DNA of 41,930 nt from Bacteroidota bacterium (lineage in GTDB: Bacteria > Bacteroidota > Bacteroidia > Bacteroidales > VadinHA17): positions 1 to 41,930 of the forward strand of contig DRPN01000184.1 in assembly GCA_011374625.1 (NCBI GenBank), in the 5' to 3' direction. Under the pieces are notes generated by a model. The model was not told the origin of the DNA and made no database searches. It worked only from the letters and a program-made list of their open reading frames with translations. Made by a program: the position numbers and the translations under genes. Of this stretch, positions 35,666-41,930 are shown one piece after another (within the stretch, counting starts at the first letter, position 1; the number at the start of each line of letters is the position of its first letter).

Positions 35666-35808
35666 ATAACGACTTGGCAAAACAGAAGCGGATATTCTTT
35701 TGCGGGAGGGTACAAACTCCGGCCGGCTGTGCACTTTTTAAAAAACAAAATAATACCTGCGATATATTCTTCTCAAACACGCTGTAATAATGACCGGAAC
35801 AAGAAATT

Positions 35809-35833
35809 TTACCTACGTAGGCGCCTACGTAGA
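35809..35833 (-). repeat. 25-bp element with two CTACGTAG dyads, copy 2
   Basis: The core at 35813-35832 is a perfect 20-bp palindrome: CTACGTAG, GCGC, CTACGTAG. Five flanking bases match copy 1 (1148-1172) when read on the minus strand, so the element has an orientation. It lies 23 bp after the stop of the CBM9-like gene and about 145 bp ahead of the PFK promoter. There is no U-run, so it is not a standard terminator. Confidence 0.75.
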
Positions 35834-35855
35834 AAACAGGCCTGATATCCTGCAC

Positions 35856-36512
35856 CTATGAACTAAATTTTATTTTTCCGAAAAACTCAGGCCGGTGGTA
35901 ATCCGGCTCAGGTGTTTTTACGGGATGCCAGGTGAGATAATGTTTCCGCGACAAATCATCTCCTATCTTGTAAAAGTTGGCCCGGAAGGTTTTTCCTTCG
36001 AAAGTATCTATGGAGTGATCCGTAAACACCTCTTTGGGGATAACCAGCAATAAGTCCCAGGAGAAATCCCCTGTTTTTTCTTCAAAAGGAGCTACCCCCA
36101 GCGAAGGATAGCGTTTGATATGTGCAAGAAGCGGGGGTGGCAGTTTCTCACGCGGCGACCGGGAAAAACCTTTTTCGGCCAGACATGTGCCGATACAGTT
36201 GGTCTCAAAGTTATAATACATTCCGTCATCTCCGGGAGCTACAAAAAACTCCGCGCAGCTATCCTGCCAGACAGGGCTGTTGTCTTCACTAAAACGGGCC
36301 CGGATAACCGGTTCCCGGACAAAATATTTCAGGATGATATGCCCGGGATCCCAGGCAATCGTAAAATGAACTTCCGGTTTCTCAGGAAAATCTTTCCAGT
36401 TTATTTTGTCTATGGGCTGCTTTTCCAGTGTATCCATAAATTGGGATAAAGCATGGATGTCTTCGGGAGAAAGAGTGGAAGGAGTTCTGTGAATCGTAAG
36501 GGTTTTCATCAT
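35856..36512 (-). CDS. CBM9-like carbohydrate-binding domain protein
   Basis: 218 residues forming a single beta-sandwich of the family-9-like carbohydrate-binding type: HFTIAWDPGHIILKYFVREP, the conserved VWQDSCAEFFV with its Asp-Ser-Cys-Glu, and the YYNFETNCIGTC strand. No signal peptide, so probably cytoplasmic; this stand-alone form occurs in many Bacteroidota, and its role is unknown. The start overlaps the stop of the upstream ROK kinase (ATGATGA, start at 36512 or 36509), so translation is probably coupled and the protein should serve the same sugar pathway. Confidence 0.78.
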   Translation of the reverse strand: MMKTLTIHRTPSTLSPEDIHALSQFMDTLEKQPIDKINWKDFPEKPEVHFTIAWDPGHIILKYFVREPVIRARFSEDNSPVWQDSCAEFFVAPGDDGMYYNFETNCIGTCLAEKGFSRSPREKLPPPLLAHIKRYPSLGVAPFEEKTGDFSWDLLLVIPKEVFTDHSIDTFEGKTFRANFYKIGDDLSRKHYLTWHPVKTPEPDYHRPEFFGKIKFSS

Positions 36513-37486
36513 TTATCCGTATTAATTTTTTCCAGTTCTTTCCAGGCCAGGGCGCTGGATCCCAGTATCGCAGCGTTATTTTCAGGGATAAGAGAAGGCA
36601 GGATTTTTACGGTTCCTTTAAAGACAGACTGGATTTTTTCGTTTACATATTTCTCTGTAGGTTCAAAGATATATTTCCCGGCGTTGGATAAGCCGCCGAA
36701 GAGGAAGATTGCTTCCGGACTGGAGAAAGCAACCGAATTGACGATGGACAGAGCCAGCATGTCAGCTGTTTTATCAAACGCTTCCAGGGCAATGGCGTCG
36801 CCCTGTTGTGCCGCTTCGGTGATCATCCTGGAGGTTAGCTGATCCGAAGGCACATCCCGGAGGGGACTGTGAACACGTCGTTTGGCAAATAATTCCTCCA
36901 CTGTCCGAACGATTCCGGTGGCAGACACGTAAGTCTCCAGGCAGCCCTGGCGTCCGCATCCGCAGTCGCGTCCTCCCGGCACTATAATGGTGTGGCCTAT
37001 CTCGCCGGCAAACCCTGTATGTCCGTATAAAACCTCACCGTTGATTACGATCCCGCTGCCCAGACCCGTGCCCAGGGTGTAGATGATGAAATTTTTCATC
37101 TTTTTAGCGCCGCCGTAAATCATCTCCCCCAAAGCTGCAGCATTGGCATCGTTGGTAAGTACCACCGGTTCCGTGAAATATTTTGACATCAGTTTACACA
37201 AAGGAGTAACCCCTTCCCAGATAAGATTGGGAGGATATACTATGGTTCCGTGATAATAATTTCCGTTGGGAGCGCCTATACCGATGGCTTTTAATTCGAT
37301 TTCTACGGGTATCTTTTTCAGCATCTCCCGGATGGCTTCCTGCAAGGCAGAAACATAATCATTGATATCGGGATAGTCTGTGGTGGAAATACGGTTTTCT
37401 CCAAGTATGTTTCCGTCACGGTCCACAGCACCCATCACACTGTTGGTACCTCCGATGTCAATTCCTACGGTAATGGCTTTTTTCAT
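36509..37486 (-). CDS. ROK-family sugar kinase (copy 2)
   Basis: 325 residues. GIDIGGTNSVMG ATP site, catalytic D113 in TNDANAA, LGTGLGSG, EIGH with H165, and the zinc cysteines of CGCGRQGC (C175, C177, C182). All residues needed for hexose phosphorylation are present. Second gene of a permease-kinase-CBM9 set preceded by a LacI-type operator; its permease is now a pseudogene, so the kinase may depend on another transporter. Paralogue of the kinase at 31333-32313. Confidence 0.92.
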   Translation of the reverse strand: MKKAITVGIDIGGTNSVMGAVDRDGNILGENRISTTDYPDINDYVSALQEAIREMLKKIPVEIELKAIGIGAPNGNYYHGTIVYPPNLIWEGVTPLCKLMSKYFTEPVVLTNDANAAALGEMIYGGAKKMKNFIIYTLGTGLGSGIVINGEVLYGHTGFAGEIGHTIIVPGGRDCGCGRQGCLETYVSATGIVRTVEELFAKRRVHSPLRDVPSDQLTSRMITEAAQQGDAIALEAFDKTADMLALSIVNSVAFSSPEAIFLFGGLSNAGKYIFEPTEKYVNEKIQSVFKGTVKILPSLIPENNAAILGSSALAWKELEKINTDK

Positions 37487-37542
37487 GGGAAACTAATATT
37501 ATTTGGTTTTGGTTATTAGATCTTGTTGAATGTTTTATTTAC

Positions 37543-37912
37543 TCAATAAAAAGAAAGATACAGAATGTACAGGATGGCTGCCAACGGGACAAAAAAGCTC
37601 ACGGTGGTGTTGGACAGATCGGCCGCCTTTCCCATGATGGGAGAATAGAACGGCTCCCCCAATAATAGTGATCATCAGTCCCGATAATTCATTGGTGCGT
37701 TCCGGCATATCATCAATGGTGATCGAAAAAATTAACGGGAAAATATTGGTAAAACTAAGGCCTATCAACAACTGAAACAGCGTCGCTGAAAAATCACTCA
37801 GCTCATAATGTTTTTTGGCTAACCCCGTCAGGGGGCCTATAACGTCACCGAATCCCATACATAAAAAAGCCAAAAAAACCGCAGTCGTTTGATGTTCGGA
37901 AGGCTTAGTCAT
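37543..37912 (-). pseudogene. Major-facilitator sugar permease with the middle deleted
   Basis: Residues 1-51 are the N terminus of a fucose/glucose-galactose-type MFS permease (VFLAFLCMGFGDVIGPLTGL, then LSDFSATLFQLL). They then jump straight to the C-terminal end of the same family (SFTNIFPLIFSITIDDMPER, then NELSGLMITIIGGAVLFS). About 300 residues, roughly nine helices, are missing, with the junction near 37756. A frameshift then follows near 37650: the correct reading, PIMGKAADLSNTTVSFFVPL to LYLSFY, continues in another frame to a TGA at 37543-37545. It cannot be a functional transporter. The start lies 8 bp after the LacI-type operator. Confidence 0.85.
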
Positions 37913-37920
37913 AATTTTGT

Positions 37921-37936
37921 ATTAAAACGTTTTAAT
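37921..37936. promoter_or_regulatory. LacI-family operator
   Basis: ATTAAAACGTTTTAAT is a perfect 16-bp palindrome with central CG, the form bound by LacI/GalR-family regulators. It lies 8 bp upstream of the start of the permease remnant and would control the permease-ROK-CBM9 transcript. No LacI-family gene is in the window. Confidence 0.7.
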
Positions 37937-38024
37937 TGTCCGGATAACAAACCAACGTAATTTTTTTCAGAGGGAAAATAACAATTTTCCTAAAAATAAA
38001 AAACGATAGATCTTCATTAATATA

Positions 38025-38074
38025 TTTCTTCTTCCTCACCTTACCCTTCTCCTTTCTCCCTTCTTCCTTCGTTC
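38025..38074 (-). repeat. Purine-rich heptamer-like tail after the Ig-like lipoprotein gene
   Basis: On the gene strand this reads as degenerate units of seven (GAAGGAA, GAAGGGA, GAAAGGA, GAAGGGT, AAGGTGA, GGAAGAA). It follows the stop at 38087 closely; the last codons of the gene (RKRKR) are themselves A/G-only. Confidence 0.55.
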
Positions 38075-38086
38075 TAAGCTTTTCAT

Positions 38087-39889
38087 TTACCTCTTTCTTT
38101 TTCTTTTCATTATTCTTGGTGCAAAATCATACACTACCTTCCATGTTTCTTCCACATCCCAGTTGGCCTTGATATTGATTTCTTTGGAGAAATAAGCCAC
38201 CGGCTCGGGCTGAATATTTTCCAAATACACGCCGGTATCCCATGCTTTGTTATGATTCTTATCGTCCACAGCTTTGACAATATATTTTCCCGGATTCAAA
38301 TAATTGAAGTAAACAGAGGTGTCTGAGACGATAATATATTGTCTGATACGGTTTTTTTCGGAAGCATCCCATAACTGAACGAGGGTCTGTCCGGGGATAT
38401 TTTGCAGGTTCAGCTTGAAATTGCCGTACTCTGCCAGCCTGCGGGTATGGAAGCTGATAACAAGCGTATCTATGGTGTTCCCGTAAATATCCGTGAAAGC
38501 ACCGGGAAGCAACTCCAGTTTATATTTGGTATTTTCTTTCCAGGAACATTGAATCATATACCTCCTGAGGAAAAAGGAGTCTTTCAGGAAAAGATAAGGC
38601 TGTCGCACAAAAAGGGTGTCTTTAAGGCGGTAAAAAACGATTCTGGAAGTATCCGTTTCCCTGACAGGTGCGGAAGGTTCCAGAAGCAATGGACTGTTCA
38701 GTTCCTTACTTCCCCGCGAAGCATTGGAGGCAATCTGCAGCAGGGATTGAGACTTTTCTGTTTTTTTGGCAGATTTTTTTCCTTTTTTTGGTGTCTTGAT
38801 CCGCAGGGTTACTGTATCTGTGATCTGTGTGGGGTTGCCCAGCGAGTCTGTTGCTGCATAGCTCACGGCAAGGTCAAAACGCTCCAAGCGGATCAAGGAA
38901 GTGTCTGTCAGCCATAGCTCCAAAGTGTCTCCGGTAACTGATTCTTCAGGAATATACCACGATACCGGAATATCAGGTACCAGGGGGGTTATCTCGGGGT
39001 GCAGAGCAGGCAGGTTGAAAATCAGAACGATCATTTCCTTGCGGGGACGGTCAGAATTTTTCAGATATTGCTGTTCCATATTTTCGAGGAACAGACGTAG
39101 CAGAAAATCAGGACCCGATAACATTCGCAGACTGTCAATCGTGGTGGAATCGTTTAAATGAGAGTAGGCAGGAAGAGGCTTCAGAAAAATAAGACTGTCC
39201 AAAAAGCCTACCATGTCCTGCCCCTGGTCGTACTTATAATTCAGGTTCCCGTCTACCAACGCCACGATGCGGAACGTATCGGCTTTCAGGTTCTGCAGAT
39301 AGAATTTCCCGTCCTGATCCGCTTTGCTCATATAAAGGGGTTTTTCAAGAAATGGGATAGAATCGCCCAAATGGTCATAAAGCAGGACAAAAGCTTCTTC
39401 CGGAGGACGTAACGTAAAGGCATCCTCCAATTGTCCGCGAATTTGCAAAGAGTCCAGCGTGGGTCCGGTGGAAAAAACAAAGGAATAGTTTTCCAAAATA
39501 TTTCCTTCGTTGAAATCTTTGATGGCATCCCCGAATTGGAAAGTGTAAGTAGTGCTGTCAAGAAGAACGTTGTTCAGCTTTATGATCAGTGTCTTTCCTT
39601 TCATACGGATCTCCGGCCGCTCCGTCAGGGGAGGCGAGACGATCAGCTTCTTCTGGATGTTGTCCAGCTCAACAAATTCATTAAAACATATCTCGATCGT
39701 GTTTCCCGTAAAGTTGACCGAATGGTTTTCCGGCGTGGACGCAAGGACTTTCGGAGGAGTCGTATCTTTGGGTCCGCCGGGAGGAGAACCCACGCGGGCA
39801 CAGGCTCCTGCAAAGAACACAGTAGCTATAATTCCTGCGATGATGATATTCTCTTTCTTCACGGTATAACTCCGATAAATTGAAAACAT
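38087..39889 (-). CDS. Ig-like domain lipoprotein (SbsA/Big_5 type)
   Basis: 600 residues in the longest reading. A lipobox is seen at VFFAGAC (C30), so the protein should be a surface or periplasmic lipoprotein. The first domain (about 43-140) is a Big_5 Ig-like unit: DTTPPKVLASTPENHSVNF, the FNEFVELDNI strand and TYTFQFGDAIKDFNEGN. Later strand-rich segments include a carboxypeptidase-regulatory-like turn (DQDGKFYLQNLKADTFRIVA). This layout is very common in Bacteroidota; its role is unknown. A GTG at 39862 would give a more standard signal peptide (MKKENIIIAGIIATVFFAG) and may be the true start. The C terminus is a basic KRKRKR tail. Confidence 0.85.
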   Translation of the reverse strand: MFSIYRSYTVKKENIIIAGIIATVFFAGACARVGSPPGGPKDTTPPKVLASTPENHSVNFTGNTIEICFNEFVELDNIQKKLIVSPPLTERPEIRMKGKTLIIKLNNVLLDSTTYTFQFGDAIKDFNEGNILENYSFVFSTGPTLDSLQIRGQLEDAFTLRPPEEAFVLLYDHLGDSIPFLEKPLYMSKADQDGKFYLQNLKADTFRIVALVDGNLNYKYDQGQDMVGFLDSLIFLKPLPAYSHLNDSTTIDSLRMLSGPDFLLRLFLENMEQQYLKNSDRPRKEMIVLIFNLPALHPEITPLVPDIPVSWYIPEESVTGDTLELWLTDTSLIRLERFDLAVSYAATDSLGNPTQITDTVTLRIKTPKKGKKSAKKTEKSQSLLQIASNASRGSKELNSPLLLEPSAPVRETDTSRIVFYRLKDTLFVRQPYLFLKDSFFLRRYMIQCSWKENTKYKLELLPGAFTDIYGNTIDTLVISFHTRRLAEYGNFKLNLQNIPGQTLVQLWDASEKNRIRQYIIVSDTSVYFNYLNPGKYIVKAVDDKNHNKAWDTGVYLENIQPEPVAYFSKEINIKANWDVEETWKVVYDFAPRIMKRKRKR

Positions 39890-39926
39890 ACAAACCTACA
39901 TAATTTTTTTTATGTAAAGATATATA

Positions 39927-39990
39927 AGCTACCCGGGAGTTGAACGCGAGTCCCCTATTTGACCATTAGCCTTTTGAGCTTTCTGACCTT
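39927..39990 (-). pseudogene. tRNA-like remnant
   Basis: On the minus strand the stretch contains an apparent T arm (TCGCG-TTCAACT-CCCGG, one mismatch) and an anticodon-like loop CTCAAAA (would be CAA, Leu) on a mismatched stem, with no proper D arm. It looks like a decayed tRNA gene. It is flanked by the lipoprotein start and the lgt promoter. Coincidence is possible. Confidence 0.3.
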
Positions 39991-40002
39991 GATTTTTTTT
40001 TA

Positions 40003-40010
40003 TAGCTTTG
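40003..40010 (+). promoter_or_regulatory. -7 box of lgt
   Basis: TAGCTTTG is an exact TAnnTTTG match ending 16 bp before the lgt ATG at 40027, implying a leader of only about 10 nt. No -33 TTTG at a normal distance (the nearest is 26 bp away). Confidence 0.45.
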
Positions 40011-40026
40011 GTCAAAATTTAGAAAC

Positions 40027-40842
40027 ATGATTCTGGAATATATTCACTGGAATGTTAACCCGGAGATCTTCCGTTTGGGCAACTTTGCGGTACGTTGGTA
40101 TGGTCTGTTTTTCGCACTGGCTTTTTTGTTGGGTTATATCATCGTGGGAAAGATGTTTAAGAAAGAAGGAGTTCCCGAGGCGCTGCTGGATAAACTAACT
40201 CTTTATATGGCGCTGGGAACGATCATAGGCGCCCGTCTGGGGCATGTGTGTTTCTACGAGCCCACTTATTTTTTCCAGCATCCGGGAGAGATTCTGAAGA
40301 TCTGGCACGGCGGACTGGCCAGCCACGGGGCTGCCATCGGCATTCTTTTGGCACTGTGGCTCTTTGCCAGAAATACCAAACGGCATTTTCTGTGGGTCAT
40401 AGACCGTATTGTTGTGGTTGTGGCCCTCGCCGGCTTCTTTATCCGCATGGGAAACCTGATGAACTCTGAAATATACGGTATCAACACCCACCTTCCCTGG
40501 GGGTTTATCTTTGTCCGCAACGGCGAGACCGTCCCGAAACATCCCACACAGATCTATGAAGCGCTCTCTTATCTGATCATTTTCGTGGTGCTCTATTGGA
40601 TCTATCTGAAAAAGCAGGGGAAAGTGCCGGAAGGATACCTTTTCAGCCTTTTCCTGATTATGACTTTTACAGCACGTTTTCTTATCGAATTTATCAAGGA
40701 GGTTCAGGAACCTTTTGAGAGTAACCTGCCTCTCGATATGGGACAACTGCTGAGCATTCCCTTCATCCTCACAGGCATTATCCTGTTAATCGTAATCCTC
40801 AGAAAACGAAAGACACCGATTGTCTCCGGGGGGAAAGACTAA
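40027..40842 (+). CDS. lgt: Prolipoprotein diacylglyceryl transferase
   Basis: 271 residues, seven membrane helices. Attaches diacylglycerol from phosphatidylglycerol to the lipobox cysteine of prolipoproteins. Lgt signatures: WHGGLASHGAAIG (H94, H100), FFIRMGNLMNSEIYG with R140 and Asn (the Lgt signature block), and KHPTQIYEAL near residue 178. Length is normal. The lipoprotein gene downstream starts 19 bp after the stop. The window itself encodes substrates for this enzyme. Confidence 0.96.
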   Translation: MILEYIHWNVNPEIFRLGNFAVRWYGLFFALAFLLGYIIVGKMFKKEGVPEALLDKLTLYMALGTIIGARLGHVCFYEPTYFFQHPGEILKIWHGGLASHGAAIGILLALWLFARNTKRHFLWVIDRIVVVVALAGFFIRMGNLMNSEIYGINTHLPWGFIFVRNGETVPKHPTQIYEALSYLIIFVVLYWIYLKKQGKVPEGYLFSLFLIMTFTARFLIEFIKEVQEPFESNLPLDMGQLLSIPFILTGIILLIVILRKRKTPIVSGGKD

Positions 40843-40861
40843 GAACCAGCTCCCGGCCATC

Positions 40862-41564
40862 ATGAAACCAAAGCACATATTTATTCTCATACTCCTCTTC
40901 CTTTCGGGATGTATCACCGACGAAAAAGTCACCACTTATTTCCATCCCGACGGCACCCTCACACGGATAGTGACCTTTAAAACAAACCGGAAAAAGCTCG
41001 ATCCGGAGCAATTGGCAATCCCGGTAGATTCATCCTGGACCCTCACCGTGCGGAAAGACACTGCGGATACTGCTCAATTCCTGGTGCGGGCAGAAAAAAC
41101 CTTTGGCAGGGTGCAATGGCTGAATAATGACTATAAAATAAAACCCAATGCTCTTTCGGGTGTAAAAAGGGAGATTTCCTTTGAACGGAAGTTCATGTGG
41201 TTCTATACCTTTTATTATTATCAGGAAACCGTTTCGAAAGTCTTTGACCAGCATCCCCTGTCGGAGTTCCTGACGGATATTGCAGAATATTTTTTCCTCG
41301 GCTTTTTTTGCAGAATATGAAAACAGAGTGCAGCTTCCGGGCAGGCTCTATGATTCGAATGCCGACACGGTGGAAAATGACCTTTGCTCGTGGCAGGTGC
41401 GTCCGGCACGGTATCTGGGAGACGATCTGGACATGTTTGCTGCCGCACGTGAAGCCAATCTGTGGGCGTGGGCTGTGGGCCTGGTAATACTTGTTCTGAC
41501 CCTGGCGGTGTGGTTGGTGCCGAAGAAGAAGGGAGAGGTGAGAGAAGAGAAGGATGGAAAATAA
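40862..41564 (+). pseudogene. Lipoprotein with C-terminal membrane anchor, frameshifted
   Basis: The first frame, from the ATG at 40862 (a frame opening at 40820 lies within lgt and is not needed), has a lipoprotein signal peptide (MKPKHIFILILLFLSGC, C17) and runs to 41320. The natural continuation (FFAEYENRVQLPGRLYDSN, then a membrane helix LWAWAVGLVILVLTLAVWLV and a KKK tail) is in the frame one base on, ending at 41564. The shift falls between 41285 and 41309, where there are runs of six and seven T; removing one T restores a single protein of about 233 residues. No family recognised. It may be a sequencing error, a phase-variable tract or a real pseudogene. Confidence 0.7.
41522..41564 (+). 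repeat. Purine-rich heptamer-like tail in the lipoprotein C terminus
   Basis: On the gene strand the last codons read AAGGGAG, AGGTGAG, AGAAGAG, AAGGATG and so on, encoding a charged KKKGEVREEKDGK tail. Same character as the tails at 32421-32460 and 38025-38074. Confidence 0.45.
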
Positions 41565-41583
41565 GATAGTACTTAAAAATCTA

Positions 41584-41626
41584 AATTGAACTTTTTAGAA
41601 AGAAATTTAGCCAAAAAAGTTCAATT
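41584..41626. repeat. Perfect 13-bp inverted repeat
   Basis: AATTGAACTTTTT (41584-41596) and AAAAAGTTCAATT (41614-41626) flank a 17-bp spacer. It lies 20 bp after the lipoprotein stop. It could act as a transcription terminator hairpin or mark an insertion boundary next to the transposase gene. A smaller dyad, AGGGG-ATAAT-CCCCT, lies at 41702-41716. I see nothing coding between 41565 and 41793. Confidence 0.6.
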
Positions 41627-41793
41627 GGTCCGGCACACTAAAAATTCATTGTGATAAAAACGACACAGTTTCACTTAATTTTTTAGCAGGCCATTGCTAT
41701 TAGGGGATAATCCCCTGTTTTCGCCGGTTTTCTTAACTATTTGAACATACCTCTCCCATACTTTTTCAGCATTTTTATTGTTTTATTTCTTTT

Positions 41794-41930
41794 TTACGCT
41801 GCTTCGGGGAGCCTGTCAAGCTCCTTCCAGTCAGCCTTATAAAAATGGTGTTCATACATTTTGATTTCTATTTGGTGACCACTGGTGACAATTTTGCCAG
41901 GAACAGCAATAAACCAGTCAATAAATGTCC
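41794..41930 (-). mobile_element. C-terminal end of a transposase gene (IS element running off the right edge)
   Basis: The minus-strand frame ending at TAA 41794-41796 is open to the window edge (44 residues): TFIDWFIAVPGKIVTSGHQI, then EIKMYEHHFYKADWKELDRL and a short tail. The pattern of an aromatic helix, PGKIV-x-x-G and a basic IK-x-Y strand, matches the C termini of DDE-type IS transposases of the IS4/IS1380 kind; I cannot assign the family. The IS end would lie between about 41627 and 41790. Confidence 0.55.

Noticed and set aside
35813-35832. Palindrome as a simple terminator of the CBM9-like gene
   Set aside because: No U-run follows, and an oriented copy with the same flanks lies in a gene leader 34.6 kb away.
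35607-35855. 82-codon minus-strand frame over the PFK promoter and CTACGTAG copy 2
   Set aside because: It covers a perfect -33/-7 promoter and the palindrome, and its translation shows no protein-like features.

Overview
This 41.9 kb window looks like a chromosomal segment of a Bacteroidota bacterium, probably a Bacteroidales-type organism. The evidence: several promoters carry the Bacteroidota -7 box TAnnTTTG; obvious Shine-Dalgarno sites are scarce; and there are hallmark families (a DUF2723 membrane glycosyltransferase with TPR tail, an Ig-like lipoprotein, a bactofilin next to the ATP synthase genes, a short AtpC without the helical domain). Most genes are ordinary housekeeping genes on the minus strand. 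Two tRNAs (Arg-CCU, Asn-GUU) are intact. No CRISPR array or defence island was seen.

Layout. 0-4.4 kb: the 5' part of tyrS, cvpA, a tiny AbrB-fold regulator preceded by a striking palindromic element, a secreted protein of unknown function, a radical SAM protein, tRNA-Arg, a puzzling structured stretch, and a stand-alone response regulator. 4.4-12.2 kb: the DUF2723 membrane protein, a 978-residue secreted protein that joins an HExxH peptidase-like domain to a beta-propeller and a probable barrel, and an aromatic amino acid decarboxylase of eukaryote-like sequence. 12.3-24.7 kb: one long minus-strand run read as yceD-rpmF-plsX-fabH, then bactofilin-atpZ-(atpI-like)-atpB-atpE-atpF-atpH-atpA-atpG-(polyprenyl synthase)-atpD-atpC-(alpha/beta hydrolase). 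A complete F1Fo ATP synthase is present, with an isoprenoid gene inserted between gamma and beta, and a 13-bp hairpin between atpE and atpF.

24.7-31.2 kb: cupin-gene debris, a PfkB-family (adenosine kinase-like) gene, tRNA-Asn with a strong terminator, an L-arabinose/L-fucose isomerase-family gene with a palindrome in its leader, ispD, an acyl-CoA ligase and a small membrane protein. 31.3-37.9 kb: a sugar-handling region. It contains a PIG-L deacetylase-SIS-ROK kinase operon, a pyrophosphate-type phosphofructokinase broken by one missing base, and a second operon (sugar permease, ROK kinase, CBM9-like protein) under a perfect LacI-type operator. The permease of that operon has lost its middle and is dead. 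38-41.9 kb: an Ig-like lipoprotein, lgt, a frameshifted lipoprotein, and the end of a transposase gene running off the right edge.

Functionally, the ATP synthase, fatty-acid/phospholipid initiation (plsX, fabH), isoprenoid (ispD, prenyl synthase) and lipoprotein (lgt) genes form the core. The right third is a sugar/amino-sugar catabolic region with signs of decay: a frameshifted kinase, an internally deleted transporter, a frameshifted lipoprotein and IS material. Two of those lesions are one-base length changes in or next to homopolymers, so sequencing error cannot be excluded. The observations most worth following are the 25-bp element built on two CTACGTAG dyads, present at 1.15 kb and (inverted) at 35.8 kb, the atpE-atpF hairpin, the peptidase/propeller/barrel protein, and the heptamer-like purine tails at three gene ends.
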